Shown: positions 1-8,649, numbered from the stretch's first letter. The stretch is 64,000 nt of DNA from Paenibacillus sp. PvR098 (GCF_017833255.1 NZ_JAFIBU010000001.1:4041001-4105000); one strand, 5' to 3'. The notes: a model not told the origin generated them from the sequence alone. Numbers and translations are program-made.

Positions 1-1
1 T

Positions 2-1045
2 TTTACCATTTCTGCCTTGATGATCCGGCCAGTTGCCGGCAGGTACCTGGATTTTTACGGTCGGCGTAAAGTGTTAACGATTGGATTAATCATTTTTGTT
101 TTCTCCGCGGTCAGTTATTTTTGGATGGTGGCCATTGCTCTGATTTTTATTATTCGAGCTTTCCACGGGATAGGCTGGGGGATTGTTACCACAGCGAATG
201 GAGCGATTGTATCCGATATTGTCTCCCCCGCAAAAAGGGGAGAAGGCATGGGATATTACGGCCTTTCCCAGAATCTTTCACTAGCTATTGGGCCCGCAGT
301 AGGTATTTATGTCATGTATACATGGGACTTTCAAATCCTTTTTCTTGTTTCCGTGACATTGGCCATTTGTTCGCTGTTATTGTCCCAAATGATCCGTCTT
401 CAGCCTTCGACTAAATCAAGCGTCTTACCCGAAATGAAAGTAAGCCTGTTTTCAACGAAAGGGCTTATCGAAAAATCCGCGTTGCTGCCGGCGGTGCTGA
501 TGACGTTTATGGCTTTTACGTATGGAGGGGTGATCAATTTCATTGCCCTTTTCGGTCAAGAAGCGGGGATTGAGAATATAGGTGTGTTTTTTGTCACCAC
601 GGCCGTCATATTAATGATCACCCGTACCTTCTCAGGAAAACTGTACGATCGCAAAGGTCATCCTTGGGTACTTATTCCAGGAGCAGTCTTTGTCGGGGCG
701 GGATTGCTTATTCTATCCTTTTCAAATTCCATGGTGTCCTTAATAGCATCCTCTTTTTGTTACGGACTGGGCTACGGCATGATACATCCTGGTTTACATG
801 CTTGGATTGTCACTGCGACCCCGTCTCATCGCCGGGGAGCTGCCAACAGTACCTTCTATTCTGCCATTGATGTGGGCATCGGCGGCGGAGCATTAATATC
901 AGGAGCATTGGCCAAGCTCATAGGCTACGCTCTCATGTACAGGCTGCTTGTGATTTGGGTGTTATTATTTTTTCTGATTTATTTCATCCAATTACGAAGG
1001 GAGCGAGCAGTTGGACAAGAGAAGGGTATTAGTGCAGAGCATTGA
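2..1045 (+). CDS. MFS transporter, 5'-truncated by window edge
   Basis: Major facilitator superfamily permease; about 347 residues are visible and the open frame runs off the left edge, so the true start is outside the window. The first visible residues carry the loop 2-3 signature RPVAGRYLDFYGRRKV, which belongs after TM2, so roughly 50-60 residues are missing. Many hydrophobic segments follow, and a second half-repeat has the related motif KLYDRKGHPW. It ends 128 bp upstream of the Rieske dioxygenase gene and lies upstream of promoter P1, so it is a separate unit. An aromatic-substrate uptake or efflux role is inferred only from position. Confidence 0.85.
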   Translation, partial: FTISALMIRPVAGRYLDFYGRRKVLTIGLIIFVFSAVSYFWMVAIALIFIIRAFHGIGWGIVTTANGAIVSDIVSPAKRGEGMGYYGLSQNLSLAIGPAVGIYVMYTWDFQILFLVSVTLAICSLLLSQMIRLQPSTKSSVLPEMKVSLFSTKGLIEKSALLPAVLMTFMAFTYGGVINFIALFGQEAGIENIGVFFVTTAVILMITRTFSGKLYDRKGHPWVLIPGAVFVGAGLLILSFSNSMVSLIASSFCYGLGYGMIHPGLHAWIVTATPSHRRGAANSTFYSAIDVGIGGGALISGALAKLIGYALMYRLLVIWVLLFFLIYFIQLRRERAVGQEKGISAEH

Positions 1046-1092
1046 ATGGACAAAGGGCCAGAAATAATTTCCTTTAATAATGAACATGCCAA

Positions 1093-1121
1093 TTGACAAT
1101 CCAATGTTACGGTGTTAATCT
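1093..1121 (+). promoter_or_regulatory. Promoter P1 of the Rieske dioxygenase operon
   Basis: TTGACA (1093-1098), a 17-bp spacer, then an extended -10 TGTTAATCT with hexamer 1116-1121. The layout aligns column by column with promoter P2 near 3991-4019, sharing TGACAA and GTGTTAA. The GATA-N4-TATC palindrome begins 8 bp after the -10, at the expected transcription start, as expected for repression. Confidence 0.65.
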
Positions 1122-1127
1122 TTAGGT

Positions 1128-1143
1128 AGGATACTAATATCTT
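1128..1143. promoter_or_regulatory. Putative GntR operator O1
   Basis: Contains GATACTAATATC at 1130-1141, an interrupted palindrome of the form GATA-N4-TATC. The right half CTAATATCTTA (1134-1144) recurs exactly twice upstream of the gntR gene near 15.2 kb. It lies just downstream of the -10 of P1. Assignment to the GntR regulator is inferred from this sharing. Confidence 0.65.
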
Positions 1144-1173
1144 AGTTTGATTATAATCAAATGGGGTGATTAC

Positions 1174-2316
1174 ATGTCAGTAATGGAAAATAAGCTTGTT
1201 TTCCAGCATGAGGATTTTAGCCGAATTCCGAAAGACGCGTATGTTCGTCAAGACATTTATGATTTGGAAATGAAAAAAATCTTTCAAGGAAAAACCTGGC
1301 ATTTGGTAGGGCATGTCTCCGAGATTCCGAATGTAGGTGATTATCGTACCTCTCATATCGGCAATGTTCCAATCATTATCACAAGGGACAAAACAGAGCA
1401 AGTCCATGTCATGGTCAATTCCTGTGCGCATCGTTCAGCGGAGGTTGTTCGTTCGAATTGCGGGAATACAAAGCAATTTCAGTGTCTGTATCACAAATGG
1501 ACTTATGATTTGAGCGGGAGCTTAATAGGCTGTCCGTATAAAGAGGATGTTCCTGACGGCGTTAACGAAGAAGAAATGAGCTTAAGGAAATTGAAGGTCG
1601 AGGTATTTAATAATTTAATTTTTGCTACCTTTGAGAAAAATATGATGCCGCTTGAAGAGTATTTGGGTGACGTCGTTGACGCCATTTCAGGAGGTCTCGA
1701 AGACAGTAAATTAGTACCTATTGGAAGCCATAAGGTCGTCTTTAATTGTAACTGGAAACTGTATTCCGAAAATATTTATGACGGTTACCATACAGGAATG
1801 CTCCATGCGGCATTTAGAATTTTGAGAATGTTTGCAGCAGGCGGAGAGTATACCGGATCTGAGCATGGCTCCGGATATTTTAGCTATAAAACTTTGCCTA
1901 TAGAAGAAAATAACATATTAAATGACATGAGTGTTTTTAACAAAAACAAAGAGCTAAGCTACATTATGAATATATATCCTAATACAGTGGTTTCAACTCA
2001 ATTGGAAACGATTGCACTTCGTTATGTCAGACCGGTCGACATCAGTACTACAGAAGTACAATTTCATTACTTCGCTCGTGAAAGCGATTCCAATGAAATG
2101 AGAGATTTACGTATCAAGCAGGCGAGTAATGTTTTTGGACCCGAAGGTATTATCACGTTGGAAGATGCTGCTGCTTTGGAGTCTGTTCAGAAGTCCATCG
2201 AAACGGAAGGTCAAACGATCATTTTAAAGCCAACCAAAGAAGGAAAGCCTCCGATCTATGCCGAGGTAGGCATTCGTGGATTTTGGAAAAAATGGCGGGA
2301 GCTAATGGAAATCTAA
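1174..2316 (+). CDS. Rieske aromatic-ring-hydroxylating dioxygenase, alpha subunit
   Basis: Catalytic large subunit (380 aa) of a Rieske non-heme iron oxygenase, which typically cis-dihydroxylates or hydroxylates an aromatic ring. The Rieske [2Fe-2S] ligands are visible as C84-x-H86 and C104-x2-H107. The mononuclear iron histidines lie in DGYHTGMLH (H206, H211) after D203, the bridging Asp position. The ATG at 1174 is preferred over an upstream in-frame TTG at 1147 because GGGGTG sits 6 bases before it. The beta subunit follows 33 bp downstream. No ferredoxin or ferredoxin reductase gene is in the window, so electron transfer must come from elsewhere. The substrate cannot be read from sequence. 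Confidence 0.9.
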   Translation: MSVMENKLVFQHEDFSRIPKDAYVRQDIYDLEMKKIFQGKTWHLVGHVSEIPNVGDYRTSHIGNVPIIITRDKTEQVHVMVNSCAHRSAEVVRSNCGNTKQFQCLYHKWTYDLSGSLIGCPYKEDVPDGVNEEEMSLRKLKVEVFNNLIFATFEKNMMPLEEYLGDVVDAISGGLEDSKLVPIGSHKVVFNCNWKLYSENIYDGYHTGMLHAAFRILRMFAAGGEYTGSEHGSGYFSYKTLPIEENNILNDMSVFNKNKELSYIMNIYPNTVVSTQLETIALRYVRPVDISTTEVQFHYFARESDSNEMRDLRIKQASNVFGPEGIITLEDAAALESVQKSIETEGQTIILKPTKEGKPPIYAEVGIRGFWKKWRELMEI

Positions 2317-2349
2317 TACATCTAATAATAAAAGAAGGTGAATGATTCG

Positions 2350-2838
2350 ATGATCAATACGAAACCTTTGGATATAGTGAAAAGGAACGAAATTGAGGAT
2401 TTACTTTATGAGTATGCTCAAATTGTCGACAATGGAGATATAACCAAGTGGCCCGATTTTTTTACAGAAAACGGATCGTATTATGTATATGCCAGAGACA
2501 ATTATGATAGAGGCCTGCCTGTAGCCTTTATTATGGATGATCACAAAGGGAAAATTAAAGATCGTGTCACATTGATTGAAAAAATATGGACGTACAACTT
2601 TGTGTATCAGCGTCATCAGATATCCAATATTTTGGTTAAAGAAACGAATGATCAAAAGCTTAGCTGCAGCGCTAATTTCTCCATCTATACAACAAGTCGT
2701 GAAGGTAAGACCGATTTATTTGCTGTTGGCCGGTATGAGGATATCCTTGTATTTGAGGACAATAAACCGAAGATCGAACAAAGAAAAGTGATCTTGGACA
2801 CCTACACCTTGCCTTCCTATTTTGTATATCCATTGTAA
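2350..2838 (+). CDS. Aromatic-ring-hydroxylating dioxygenase, beta subunit
   Basis: Small NTF2-fold subunit (162 aa) of the Rieske dioxygenase, whose family stabilises the alpha3beta3 hexamer and has no cofactor of its own. The N-terminal helix region (IEDLLYEYAQIVDNGD) and FFTENGSYYV are typical of this fold. The ATG at 2350 is chosen because AAGGTG at 2335-2340 is a good ribosome binding site for it; the in-frame GTG at 2338 would lie inside that site. It is placed directly after the alpha subunit in one operon from P1. Function follows mainly from fold-type features and adjacency. Confidence 0.85.
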   Translation: MINTKPLDIVKRNEIEDLLYEYAQIVDNGDITKWPDFFTENGSYYVYARDNYDRGLPVAFIMDDHKGKIKDRVTLIEKIWTYNFVYQRHQISNILVKETNDQKLSCSANFSIYTTSREGKTDLFAVGRYEDILVFEDNKPKIEQRKVILDTYTLPSYFVYPL

Positions 2839-2862
2839 TACCGAGGAGTTGAATTCATTATT

Positions 2863-3981
2863 ATGCCAACTGATAAAGTGAAAGCGGCAGTAATGACGGC
2901 CCCCCGTACCATTGAATTCAGGGAATTCAATAAACCGAGAATTCTAAGTGAAGGGGCTCTAGTTCGCGTTGAAGCCTGCGGCCTTTGTGGAACGGATGCG
3001 GAACAGTACACCGGGGCAGTAAAATCATTGAATATTCAATACCCGATCATTCCAGGGCACGAAGTTGTTGGCATAATCGAAAGAATTGGTAAAAAATCAA
3101 TGGAGCGTTGGGGTGTTCAAAAGGGGGATAGAGTCGTTATCGATTCCATTATCCCATGCCGGAACTGTGATAACTGTATGTCAGGCAAATTTAACCTGTG
3201 CATTGGTTGGAATAAGACGATGATGGGATATTCGTATATCAGCTCGGAAGATATACCTCATTTGTGGGGCGGTTACGCAACGCATATGTTTGTTCACCCC
3301 AATTCTTTAGTAAGAAAAATGGATCGTTCCATTCCTGCAGAGCATGCCATTCTTTTCAATGCTTTGGGTGGTGCTGTTCATTGGACGTATGAACTTCCAA
3401 ATTTAAAATATGGTGACCGTGTGTTGGTTATTGCGGCAGGTTTAAGAGGCTTAATGTGTACGCTTGTGGCTAAAGCTATGGGAGCATCACAAGTCATACT
3501 GGCCGGAATTGAATCGGATAAAAAGAAAATGAACAAGGGACTTGAGATTGGCGCTGACCATATTATTAATGTAAGCCAGGAGGACATGGTCGCCCGGGTC
3601 AAGGAGTTGACCGGGGGCAAAGGTGTCAATGTCATTGTCGATTTGTCGCCTCACGCGACAAAGCCGATTTCTGACGCACTGGATTTGATTGCCAAAGATG
3701 GAGCTATTGTCTTGGTAGGATTGAAGAATAACGCGAGCATTGAAAATTTTGTGAGTGATAAAATGATCATGAAGGGTTCCCGGATCATTGGGGCTTATGG
3801 AGTTAGTTATACGGCCTTTAAGCGTGCTATATCGATGATTGAATCAGGTAAGCTGCCTTTAGATAAAATAAATACGAAAGTTTTTCCGTTGGAACAATGC
3901 AATCTCGCCATGGCTACCTTGGCTAAAGAAATCGTTGATGATGAAGTCAATAGTATCGTCATTAAACCGAACCTTTCTTAA
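2863..3981 (+). CDS. Zinc-dependent medium-chain alcohol dehydrogenase
   Basis: MDR-family NAD(P)-dependent dehydrogenase (372 aa). Catalytic zinc ligands are visible as C39 in CGLCGTD and H66-E67 in PGHEVVG. The structural zinc lobe has four cysteines, C99, C102, C105 and C113. The Rossmann motif is degenerate, AAGLRG in place of GxGxxG. It is third in the P1 operon. Rieske pathways usually use an SDR-type dihydrodiol dehydrogenase, so an MDR here may oxidise the dihydrodiol or a side-chain alcohol; which one is not decidable. The start is preceded by GAGGAG at a rather long spacing of about 14. Confidence 0.85.
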   Translation: MPTDKVKAAVMTAPRTIEFREFNKPRILSEGALVRVEACGLCGTDAEQYTGAVKSLNIQYPIIPGHEVVGIIERIGKKSMERWGVQKGDRVVIDSIIPCRNCDNCMSGKFNLCIGWNKTMMGYSYISSEDIPHLWGGYATHMFVHPNSLVRKMDRSIPAEHAILFNALGGAVHWTYELPNLKYGDRVLVIAAGLRGLMCTLVAKAMGASQVILAGIESDKKKMNKGLEIGADHIINVSQEDMVARVKELTGGKGVNVIVDLSPHATKPISDALDLIAKDGAIVLVGLKNNASIENFVSDKMIMKGSRIIGAYGVSYTAFKRAISMIESGKLPLDKINTKVFPLEQCNLAMATLAKEIVDDEVNSIVIKPNLS

Positions 3982-3990
3982 AAATTTTTA

Positions 3991-4019
3991 ATGACAAGTT
4001 GACAAAAGTGTGTTAAGGT
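3991..4019 (+). promoter_or_regulatory. Promoter P2 of the meta-cleavage operon
   Basis: ATGACA (3991-3996), a 17-bp spacer, then extended -10 TGTTAAGGT with hexamer 4014-4019. Spacing and bases match P1, including the 8-bp gap from the -10 to the downstream GATA-N4-TATC palindrome. A nearby TTGACA at 3999-4004 is an alternative -35 but lacks a good -10 at 16-18 bp. Confidence 0.55.
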
Positions 4020-4026
4020 TCAACTA

Positions 4027-4040
4027 AGATACTAGTATCT
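4027..4040. promoter_or_regulatory. Putative GntR operator O2, perfect palindrome
   Basis: AGATACTAGTATCT is a perfect 14-bp inverted repeat. Its core GATACTAGTATC matches the operator at 1130-1141 at 11 of 12 bases and has the same 8-bp offset from the -10 box. It ends 24 bp before the start codon of the hydrolase gene. Confidence 0.7.
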
Positions 4041-4064
4041 AACAAATGAGCTGAGGTGAATGTA

Positions 4065-4931
4065 ATGGGTGAAAAAGTTGCGATATGGTCGCAATTGGTA
4101 GGACTGCCTTTGAAGCAGTACTACTTGGATGTGGATGGAATCCGAACAAGAGTCATGGAAGCTGGCGAGGGAGAACAAACCCTTATTTTCGTTCATGGTA
4201 CTGGGGGCCATCTGGAAGCGTACTCGCGGAACTTTGCAGGACTTGCCGAAGAATGTAGAGTCATCGCTTATGATATGGTTGGTCATGGCTTCAGTGACAA
4301 ACCGGATCGTCCTTATACCATTGATTATTTAAGCGATCATCTTGTTGGTTTGATTAAAGCTTTGAATTTGCAAAAGGTGAGCTTGTCAGGTGAATCGCTT
4401 GGTGGATGGGTTGCCGCTTGGACGGCTGCTTATCATCCCGAGCTAGTTGATAAATTAATCCTCAATACGCCTGGTAACATTACGAATAAACCGCAGGTCA
4501 TGGAGCAGGTGAAAAATTCAACGATCAAAGCGGTGGAAGAAGCCACTTACGAAAATGTGCGTACTCGCCTGGAATGGTTGTTTCATGACAAAAGCTTTGT
4601 AACGGATGAGCTGGTGAGTATTCGCTATAAAATATATAAACAACCGGAATTTAAAAGAGCTGTATACAACATTGTAGCCATACAGGATTGGGAAATAAGA
4701 AAGAATTACGTATGGGGCCCGGAATGGTGTAACAAAATTACCTGCCCGACCTTATTATTATGGACTGACAATGACCCCACGGGAACGGTGGACGAAGCTT
4801 TAATTTTGAAGGAATGGATTCCAGGCAGCTTATTATATGTCATTAACGACTCCGGTCATTGGCCGCAGTGGGAAAGCACTGGAGAATTTAATCACGTTCA
4901 TAAATCGTTTGTAAAAGAGGGGAGCTTTTAG
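4065..4931 (+). CDS. Alpha/beta hydrolase, probable meta-cleavage product hydrolase
   Basis: C-C bond hydrolase-like alpha/beta fold enzyme (288 aa). The oxyanion-hole region is FVHGTGG (about residues 42-48). The nucleophile elbow is GESLG with S111. Candidate acid and base residues are in TDNDPTG and DSGHWPQWE near the C-terminus. The family includes BphD, TodF and HsaD, which cleave ring-fission products into 2-hydroxypenta-2,4-dienoate and an acid. ATG 4065 is chosen because GAGGTG lies 6 bases upstream; an in-frame GTG at 4056 is part of that site. It is the first gene of the P2 operon, and the lower pathway for its expected product lies downstream. Confidence 0.85.
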   Translation: MGEKVAIWSQLVGLPLKQYYLDVDGIRTRVMEAGEGEQTLIFVHGTGGHLEAYSRNFAGLAEECRVIAYDMVGHGFSDKPDRPYTIDYLSDHLVGLIKALNLQKVSLSGESLGGWVAAWTAAYHPELVDKLILNTPGNITNKPQVMEQVKNSTIKAVEEATYENVRTRLEWLFHDKSFVTDELVSIRYKIYKQPEFKRAVYNIVAIQDWEIRKNYVWGPEWCNKITCPTLLLWTDNDPTGTVDEALILKEWIPGSLLYVINDSGHWPQWESTGEFNHVHKSFVKEGSF

Positions 4932-4934
4932 ATC

Positions 4935-6389
4935 ATGGGAGCGCGCACAGGTAAAGAATATATTGAAAGATTAAAAAACCACCCACCGGAAACATGGGTT
5001 GGCAATGAAAAAATTACGGATCCTACGACACATCCATTGGTTGCACCGGCTGTTAAATCGATCGCCCGGTTATATGATGCACAGTGGGAAGCAGACAAAA
5101 AGGATGATATGCTTTTTAAATCTCCCAAAACGGGAGATATGGTTGGATCTTCATTCCTGGTTCCGAAATCGAGAGACGATTTGACGAAACGCAGAAAAAT
5201 GCATCAAGTATGGGCAGAAGAAACCTATGGAATGATGGGGCGCTCCACGGATTTTATGAGTGCCATGATGACCGCCTGGTACATTAATTCCGATTTCTTC
5301 GGCGCTTATGCGGATAATGTTCGGAATTATTTTGAGTATATTCGTGAAAATGACTTATATCTGACGCACGTTTTGATTGACCCGCAAGTGAATCGGGGAA
5401 AAGCTCCTTCGGAGCAGCCAGATGAATTTACTTATCTTGGGGTCGTAAGAGAAACGGATAAAGGGATTATCGTACGCGGAGCCAAAATGCTGGCAACGGC
5501 CGGTCCTTATGCTGATGAGATGCTGGTATGGCCTTTCCATTTAAGAAAACCTACGGAAAAGGACTACAAATACGCCATTTCATTTGCATTACCAATGAAT
5601 ACCCCAGGAGTTCGGTTGATTGCGCGTGAGCCATTTACCCGTGATTCTGTGTACGATCATCCGTTAGCGTCTCAATTCGATGAACTTGATGGTGTAGTCG
5701 TTTTCGATGATGTGTTGGTTCCTTGGGAAAGAGTATTCATTTATCAGGATGTTGAAAAGGTGAATACGGTTTGGAAATTAAACTCCAATGCGTTTACAGG
5801 TCACCAAACGTCCATAAGACTGCAGACGAAATTGCAGCTCATTGCCGGGACGGTAATGAAAGCGACAGAAATGGTAAATACAAATCAATTCCCGCATGTT
5901 CAAGATATGATGGGCGAGATTACGACTTACATTGAGCTCATTCGAGCTGCGGTGCTGGCATCGGAAATGACCTCTGAACCTAATGAAGACGGGATATTCA
6001 TGCCGAATGTTACTCCGCTCTATGCCGTCCGAAATTCAGGAAACCGGTGGTATCCACGCGTTCGGGAGATCGTGCAGCTCATCGTAGCCGGCGGTTTGAT
6101 GTATCAACCGTCCAATGTGGATGTATTTAACAGCCCTATTGCCTCCGACATTCGAAAGTATTACAGGGGTGCTGAAGTTTCGGCAGATGATAAAGTGAAG
6201 TTATTCAAATTGGCTGCAGATATTGCCGTTTCCGATTTTGGTTCCCGTCACGAGTTGTATGAGCGGTTTTATGCCGGAGATCCTATGTTCCTGAGAATCC
6301 AAACCCAGTACTCCGGTTATGACAAGAGTCAGTGTCTAGCCTTGGTAGACAAACTGCTTTCCAAATATGGGATCAGCGAAAAAGTATAA
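4935..6389 (+). CDS. 4-hydroxyphenylacetate 3-hydroxylase family flavin monooxygenase (HpaB-type)
   Basis: Large oxygenase component (484 aa) of a two-component FADH2-dependent phenol ortho-hydroxylase. The N-terminus (MGARTGKEYIERL), the segment YLTHVLIDPQVNRGK and the segment VVVFDDVLVPWERVFIY are characteristic of HpaB/PheA1/TftD-type enzymes. Length fits the family. It starts 3 bp after the hydrolase stop with GGGGAGC just upstream. A flavin reductase partner is encoded at 11402. The expected role is to convert a phenolic intermediate to a catechol for the extradiol dioxygenases; the actual phenol is unknown. Confidence 0.9.
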   Translation: MGARTGKEYIERLKNHPPETWVGNEKITDPTTHPLVAPAVKSIARLYDAQWEADKKDDMLFKSPKTGDMVGSSFLVPKSRDDLTKRRKMHQVWAEETYGMMGRSTDFMSAMMTAWYINSDFFGAYADNVRNYFEYIRENDLYLTHVLIDPQVNRGKAPSEQPDEFTYLGVVRETDKGIIVRGAKMLATAGPYADEMLVWPFHLRKPTEKDYKYAISFALPMNTPGVRLIAREPFTRDSVYDHPLASQFDELDGVVVFDDVLVPWERVFIYQDVEKVNTVWKLNSNAFTGHQTSIRLQTKLQLIAGTVMKATEMVNTNQFPHVQDMMGEITTYIELIRAAVLASEMTSEPNEDGIFMPNVTPLYAVRNSGNRWYPRVREIVQLIVAGGLMYQPSNVDVFNSPIASDIRKYYRGAEVSADDKVKLFKLAADIAVSDFGSRHELYERFYAGDPMFLRIQTQYSGYDKSQCLALVDKLLSKYGISEKV

Positions 6390-6414
6390 AAACGAACTCG
6401 AGGAGATATAAGAT

Positions 6415-7203
6415 ATGCCTTTACACGGGAAAACAGCATTAATCACAGCATCCAGTTCAGGTATCGGAAAAGGAATCGCAGCAAAGCTGGCGCAAGAGGG
6501 AGCGACGATTTTTTTGAGCGGTATTGAAAAAGATCTGCTTCCTCAAACCGCCGATGAAATTGCTGAATCCACCGGAGCTAAGGTTCATTATTTAACCTCT
6601 GATTTTTCGAATCCTGATTCGATTGAAGAATTAGGGCGTAAAGCAGTTGAGCAGATGGGTTCTGTCGACATTCTGGTCTATAATACCGGCGGCCCTAAGC
6701 CGGGTGCATTTCTTGAATTAACAGACAAGGATTGGAGTTTTGCCTATCATCTCATTCTGGATGCGGCGATTCGATTAACGAGAATTGTGTTACCTCAGAT
6801 GCAGCAAAATCAGTGGGGAAGACTTGTCTATATGACTTCTTCGTCGGTTGTCCGTCCTTTGCCGAACCTGCATTTATCCAATGTCATGAGGGCTGCTGTA
6901 CAAGCGCTTGCAGAATCGTTAAGTGTGGAAGTGGGCGCCCATGGGATCACAACGCATGTTGTCGCTCCCGCCCATATAGATACGGCAAGAACGAGACAAC
7001 TGGCGAGCTACAGAGCTGAGCAGGCTGGCAAATCCTTTGAAGAGGTTGTAAGAGAGGATCTTAAGGGCATCCCGGTCGGTAGATACGGAAAGCCTGAAGA
7101 TATTGCGGCTTTGGTAGGTTTCTTGGCTTCCGATGCTTCCTCTTTTATGACGGGTTTAACTCATTTGGTAGACGGCGGTTTTACCAAAATCGGTCCCCTT
7201 TAA
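6415..7203 (+). CDS. SDR-family protein with altered catalytic motif
   Basis: Short-chain dehydrogenase/reductase (262 aa). The nucleotide-binding motif ASSSGIGKG is near residues 12-20, and YNTGG replaces the usual NNAG. The catalytic serine region MTSSSV is present. In the segment LHLSNVMRAAVQAL the usual YxxxK is replaced: Ser stands at the Tyr position and Arg at the Lys position. Divergent SDR groups with this replacement exist, so it may not be a standard oxidoreductase. It follows the HpaB gene by 25 bp with GAGGAG upstream. It could handle a pathway intermediate or be a structural or regulatory SDR; neither is shown. Confidence 0.8.
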   Translation: MPLHGKTALITASSSGIGKGIAAKLAQEGATIFLSGIEKDLLPQTADEIAESTGAKVHYLTSDFSNPDSIEELGRKAVEQMGSVDILVYNTGGPKPGAFLELTDKDWSFAYHLILDAAIRLTRIVLPQMQQNQWGRLVYMTSSSVVRPLPNLHLSNVMRAAVQALAESLSVEVGAHGITTHVVAPAHIDTARTRQLASYRAEQAGKSFEEVVREDLKGIPVGRYGKPEDIAALVGFLASDASSFMTGLTHLVDGGFTKIGPL

Positions 7204-7226
7204 TAGTCATGTAACGGAGGAGAGAT

Positions 7227-7739
7227 ATGGAAGCAAAATTGAAGCCCTCAACGGAAAAGAAGCTTGACGAATATATGATAAATTTAAAAAAATTAAAAAA
7301 TCGCGACGATCAGAAGATTTCGGAGGAAGGTCTGGTTGTTCATTCTGAGGATGCGATTTGGCTGGATAGCAAAGTAACCGGTAATCCTGCAGAAATTGGT
7401 CTGCTGCTGAACGTTCCGACCAAATCGATGGAGTTTTATTTGCAAAAAATTCCGGTTGGCGGAAGCAGCGATTTACAAAGGCATGTCCATGAATCTATCC
7501 ATTATGTTTTAAATGGTAGCGGTTACTCGGAAATTGGTAATCAAACTGTTCAATGGAGTAAGGGTGATTTTGTATATACACCTCCTTGGATCTGGCATAG
7601 ACATTATAACGATGGCGCTGAGGATGTTGAGATGCTTCTGATTGAAAATTCCCGTCTTATGGATGGTATGCAAGGAAATCGTCGTGACAGCCTTGGAAAT
7701 ATCAGCTTTAAGGAAGCGTTCAAAGAATACTTGGAGTAA
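7227..7739 (+). CDS. Cupin-domain protein
   Basis: Single-domain cupin (170 aa). Motif 1 is seen as RHVHESIHYVLNGSG, where the usual Glu ligand position is occupied by His, and motif 2 as GDFVYTPPWIWHRHYN. These residues could bind Fe or Mn. Length is too short for a full bicupin gentisate dioxygenase. It follows the SDR gene by 23 bp with GGAGGAG ahead of the ATG. Cupins in aromatic clusters can be ring-cleavage dioxygenases, isomerases or substrate sensors; this one cannot be placed further. Confidence 0.8.
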   Translation: MEAKLKPSTEKKLDEYMINLKKLKNRDDQKISEEGLVVHSEDAIWLDSKVTGNPAEIGLLLNVPTKSMEFYLQKIPVGGSSDLQRHVHESIHYVLNGSGYSEIGNQTVQWSKGDFVYTPPWIWHRHYNDGAEDVEMLLIENSRLMDGMQGNRRDSLGNISFKEAFKEYLE

Positions 7740-7766
7740 ACAAAAATCTAAGGAGGCCAAACCAGC

Positions 7767-8648
7767 ATGGGAATTTTGAAATTAGCGCATGGAATTTTAA
7801 ATGTAAACGATTTATCCCGCAACCTAGAATTTTATCGTGAAGTCGTAGGATTGCACGAAATCGGTAAAGAGAACGGCATTGTCTATCTGGGCTGTGGTGC
7901 GGACAACAACTATGATTTGGCGTTAAAAGAAGGAGGCAGCGGCATCAGCCATTTTGCACTACAGGTGCATAATGAAGACGATTTGGCTTACTATGAGAAA
8001 AAATTGGCGGGACTCGGTGTGAAGACGAACCGTGTGACGGATGCGGAGCCTGGAGAGAAGGCAGCGCTGCAGTTCCAATCACCAAGCAATCACAATATCG
8101 AATTGGTATTGGTGGAAGATCGTCCGCATTATCTACATCCGGTTGTAGGCCGTAAACCAAGCCGAGGCATCGCACCGCTCGATGCGGATCATATCACGCT
8201 GAACGCAAAGGACGTCAACGGTTTGGCAGGATTTTTGCGAGATGCATTGGAATTCTCGATCGCAGACGTATTCGAGCCGGTCGCGGGTGTTTGGGGAGCT
8301 GCGTGGACGCACGGAAGTGATTTCCACCATGATGTAGCTATCGTAGGTACACGTGATGAAACGACATTGCATCATTATGCATTCCTGGTTGCGGGAATCG
8401 ATGAGATGAAACGGGCCTGTGACGTATTGGGGCAGTATGGGTACAAAACGGAAACCGGTCCGGGAAGACATTCCGTAGGCGGAAACCTGTACACGTATTT
8501 CCTGGATCCAAGCGGCAACCGCATCGAATTGTCCGCGGAAATGCCTCGTGCGGACAAGTCACGCGAGCTCAATAGCTGGACCGATTTCCCGACAGCCTTC
8601 AGCGCATGGGGAGCCTTCCCGCCGGAGTCCTTCGCTAAGGGGTCTTAA
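7767..8648 (+). CDS. Extradiol (catechol 2,3-) dioxygenase, copy 1
   Basis: Two-domain VOC-fold, type I extradiol dioxygenase (293 aa) that cleaves a catechol next to the diol. Expected Fe(II) ligands are H142 (DADHITL), H203 (LHHYAFLV) and E254 (NRIELS); H188 in FHHDVAI matches the catalytic His of BphC-type enzymes by spacing. The C-terminal signature GRHSVGG...YFLDPSGNRIE fits the family. AAGGAGG lies 9 bases before the ATG. A second copy with about ten amino-acid differences lies at 12858. It sits between the cupin and hydratase genes in the P2 operon. The natural catechol is unknown. Confidence 0.9.
   Translation: MGILKLAHGILNVNDLSRNLEFYREVVGLHEIGKENGIVYLGCGADNNYDLALKEGGSGISHFALQVHNEDDLAYYEKKLAGLGVKTNRVTDAEPGEKAALQFQSPSNHNIELVLVEDRPHYLHPVVGRKPSRGIAPLDADHITLNAKDVNGLAGFLRDALEFSIADVFEPVAGVWGAAWTHGSDFHHDVAIVGTRDETTLHHYAFLVAGIDEMKRACDVLGQYGYKTETGPGRHSVGGNLYTYFLDPSGNRIELSAEMPRADKSRELNSWTDFPTAFSAWGAFPPESFAKGS
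7767..8648 (+). repeat. Long direct repeat, unit A (extradiol dioxygenase gene)
   Basis: This unit is repeated at 12864-13745 in direct orientation at a constant offset of 5097 bp. Bases 8127-8426 are identical to 13224-13523, a 300-bp block. Outside it there are scattered, partly synonymous differences, with the most divergence in the first 65 bp. The pattern suggests duplication followed by local gene conversion. Confidence 0.9.
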
Positions 8649-8649
8649 T

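Noticed and set aside
3999..4004. TTGACA as the -35 of the meta-cleavage operon
   Set aside because: No acceptable -10 lies 16-18 bp downstream; the ATGACA at 3991 pairs with an extended -10 and matches the layout of P1 exactly.
8133..8471. 112-codon minus-strand frame, repeated at 13230-13568
   Set aside because: It is repeated only because the dioxygenase gene on the other strand is duplicated; no ribosome binding site or recognisable product.
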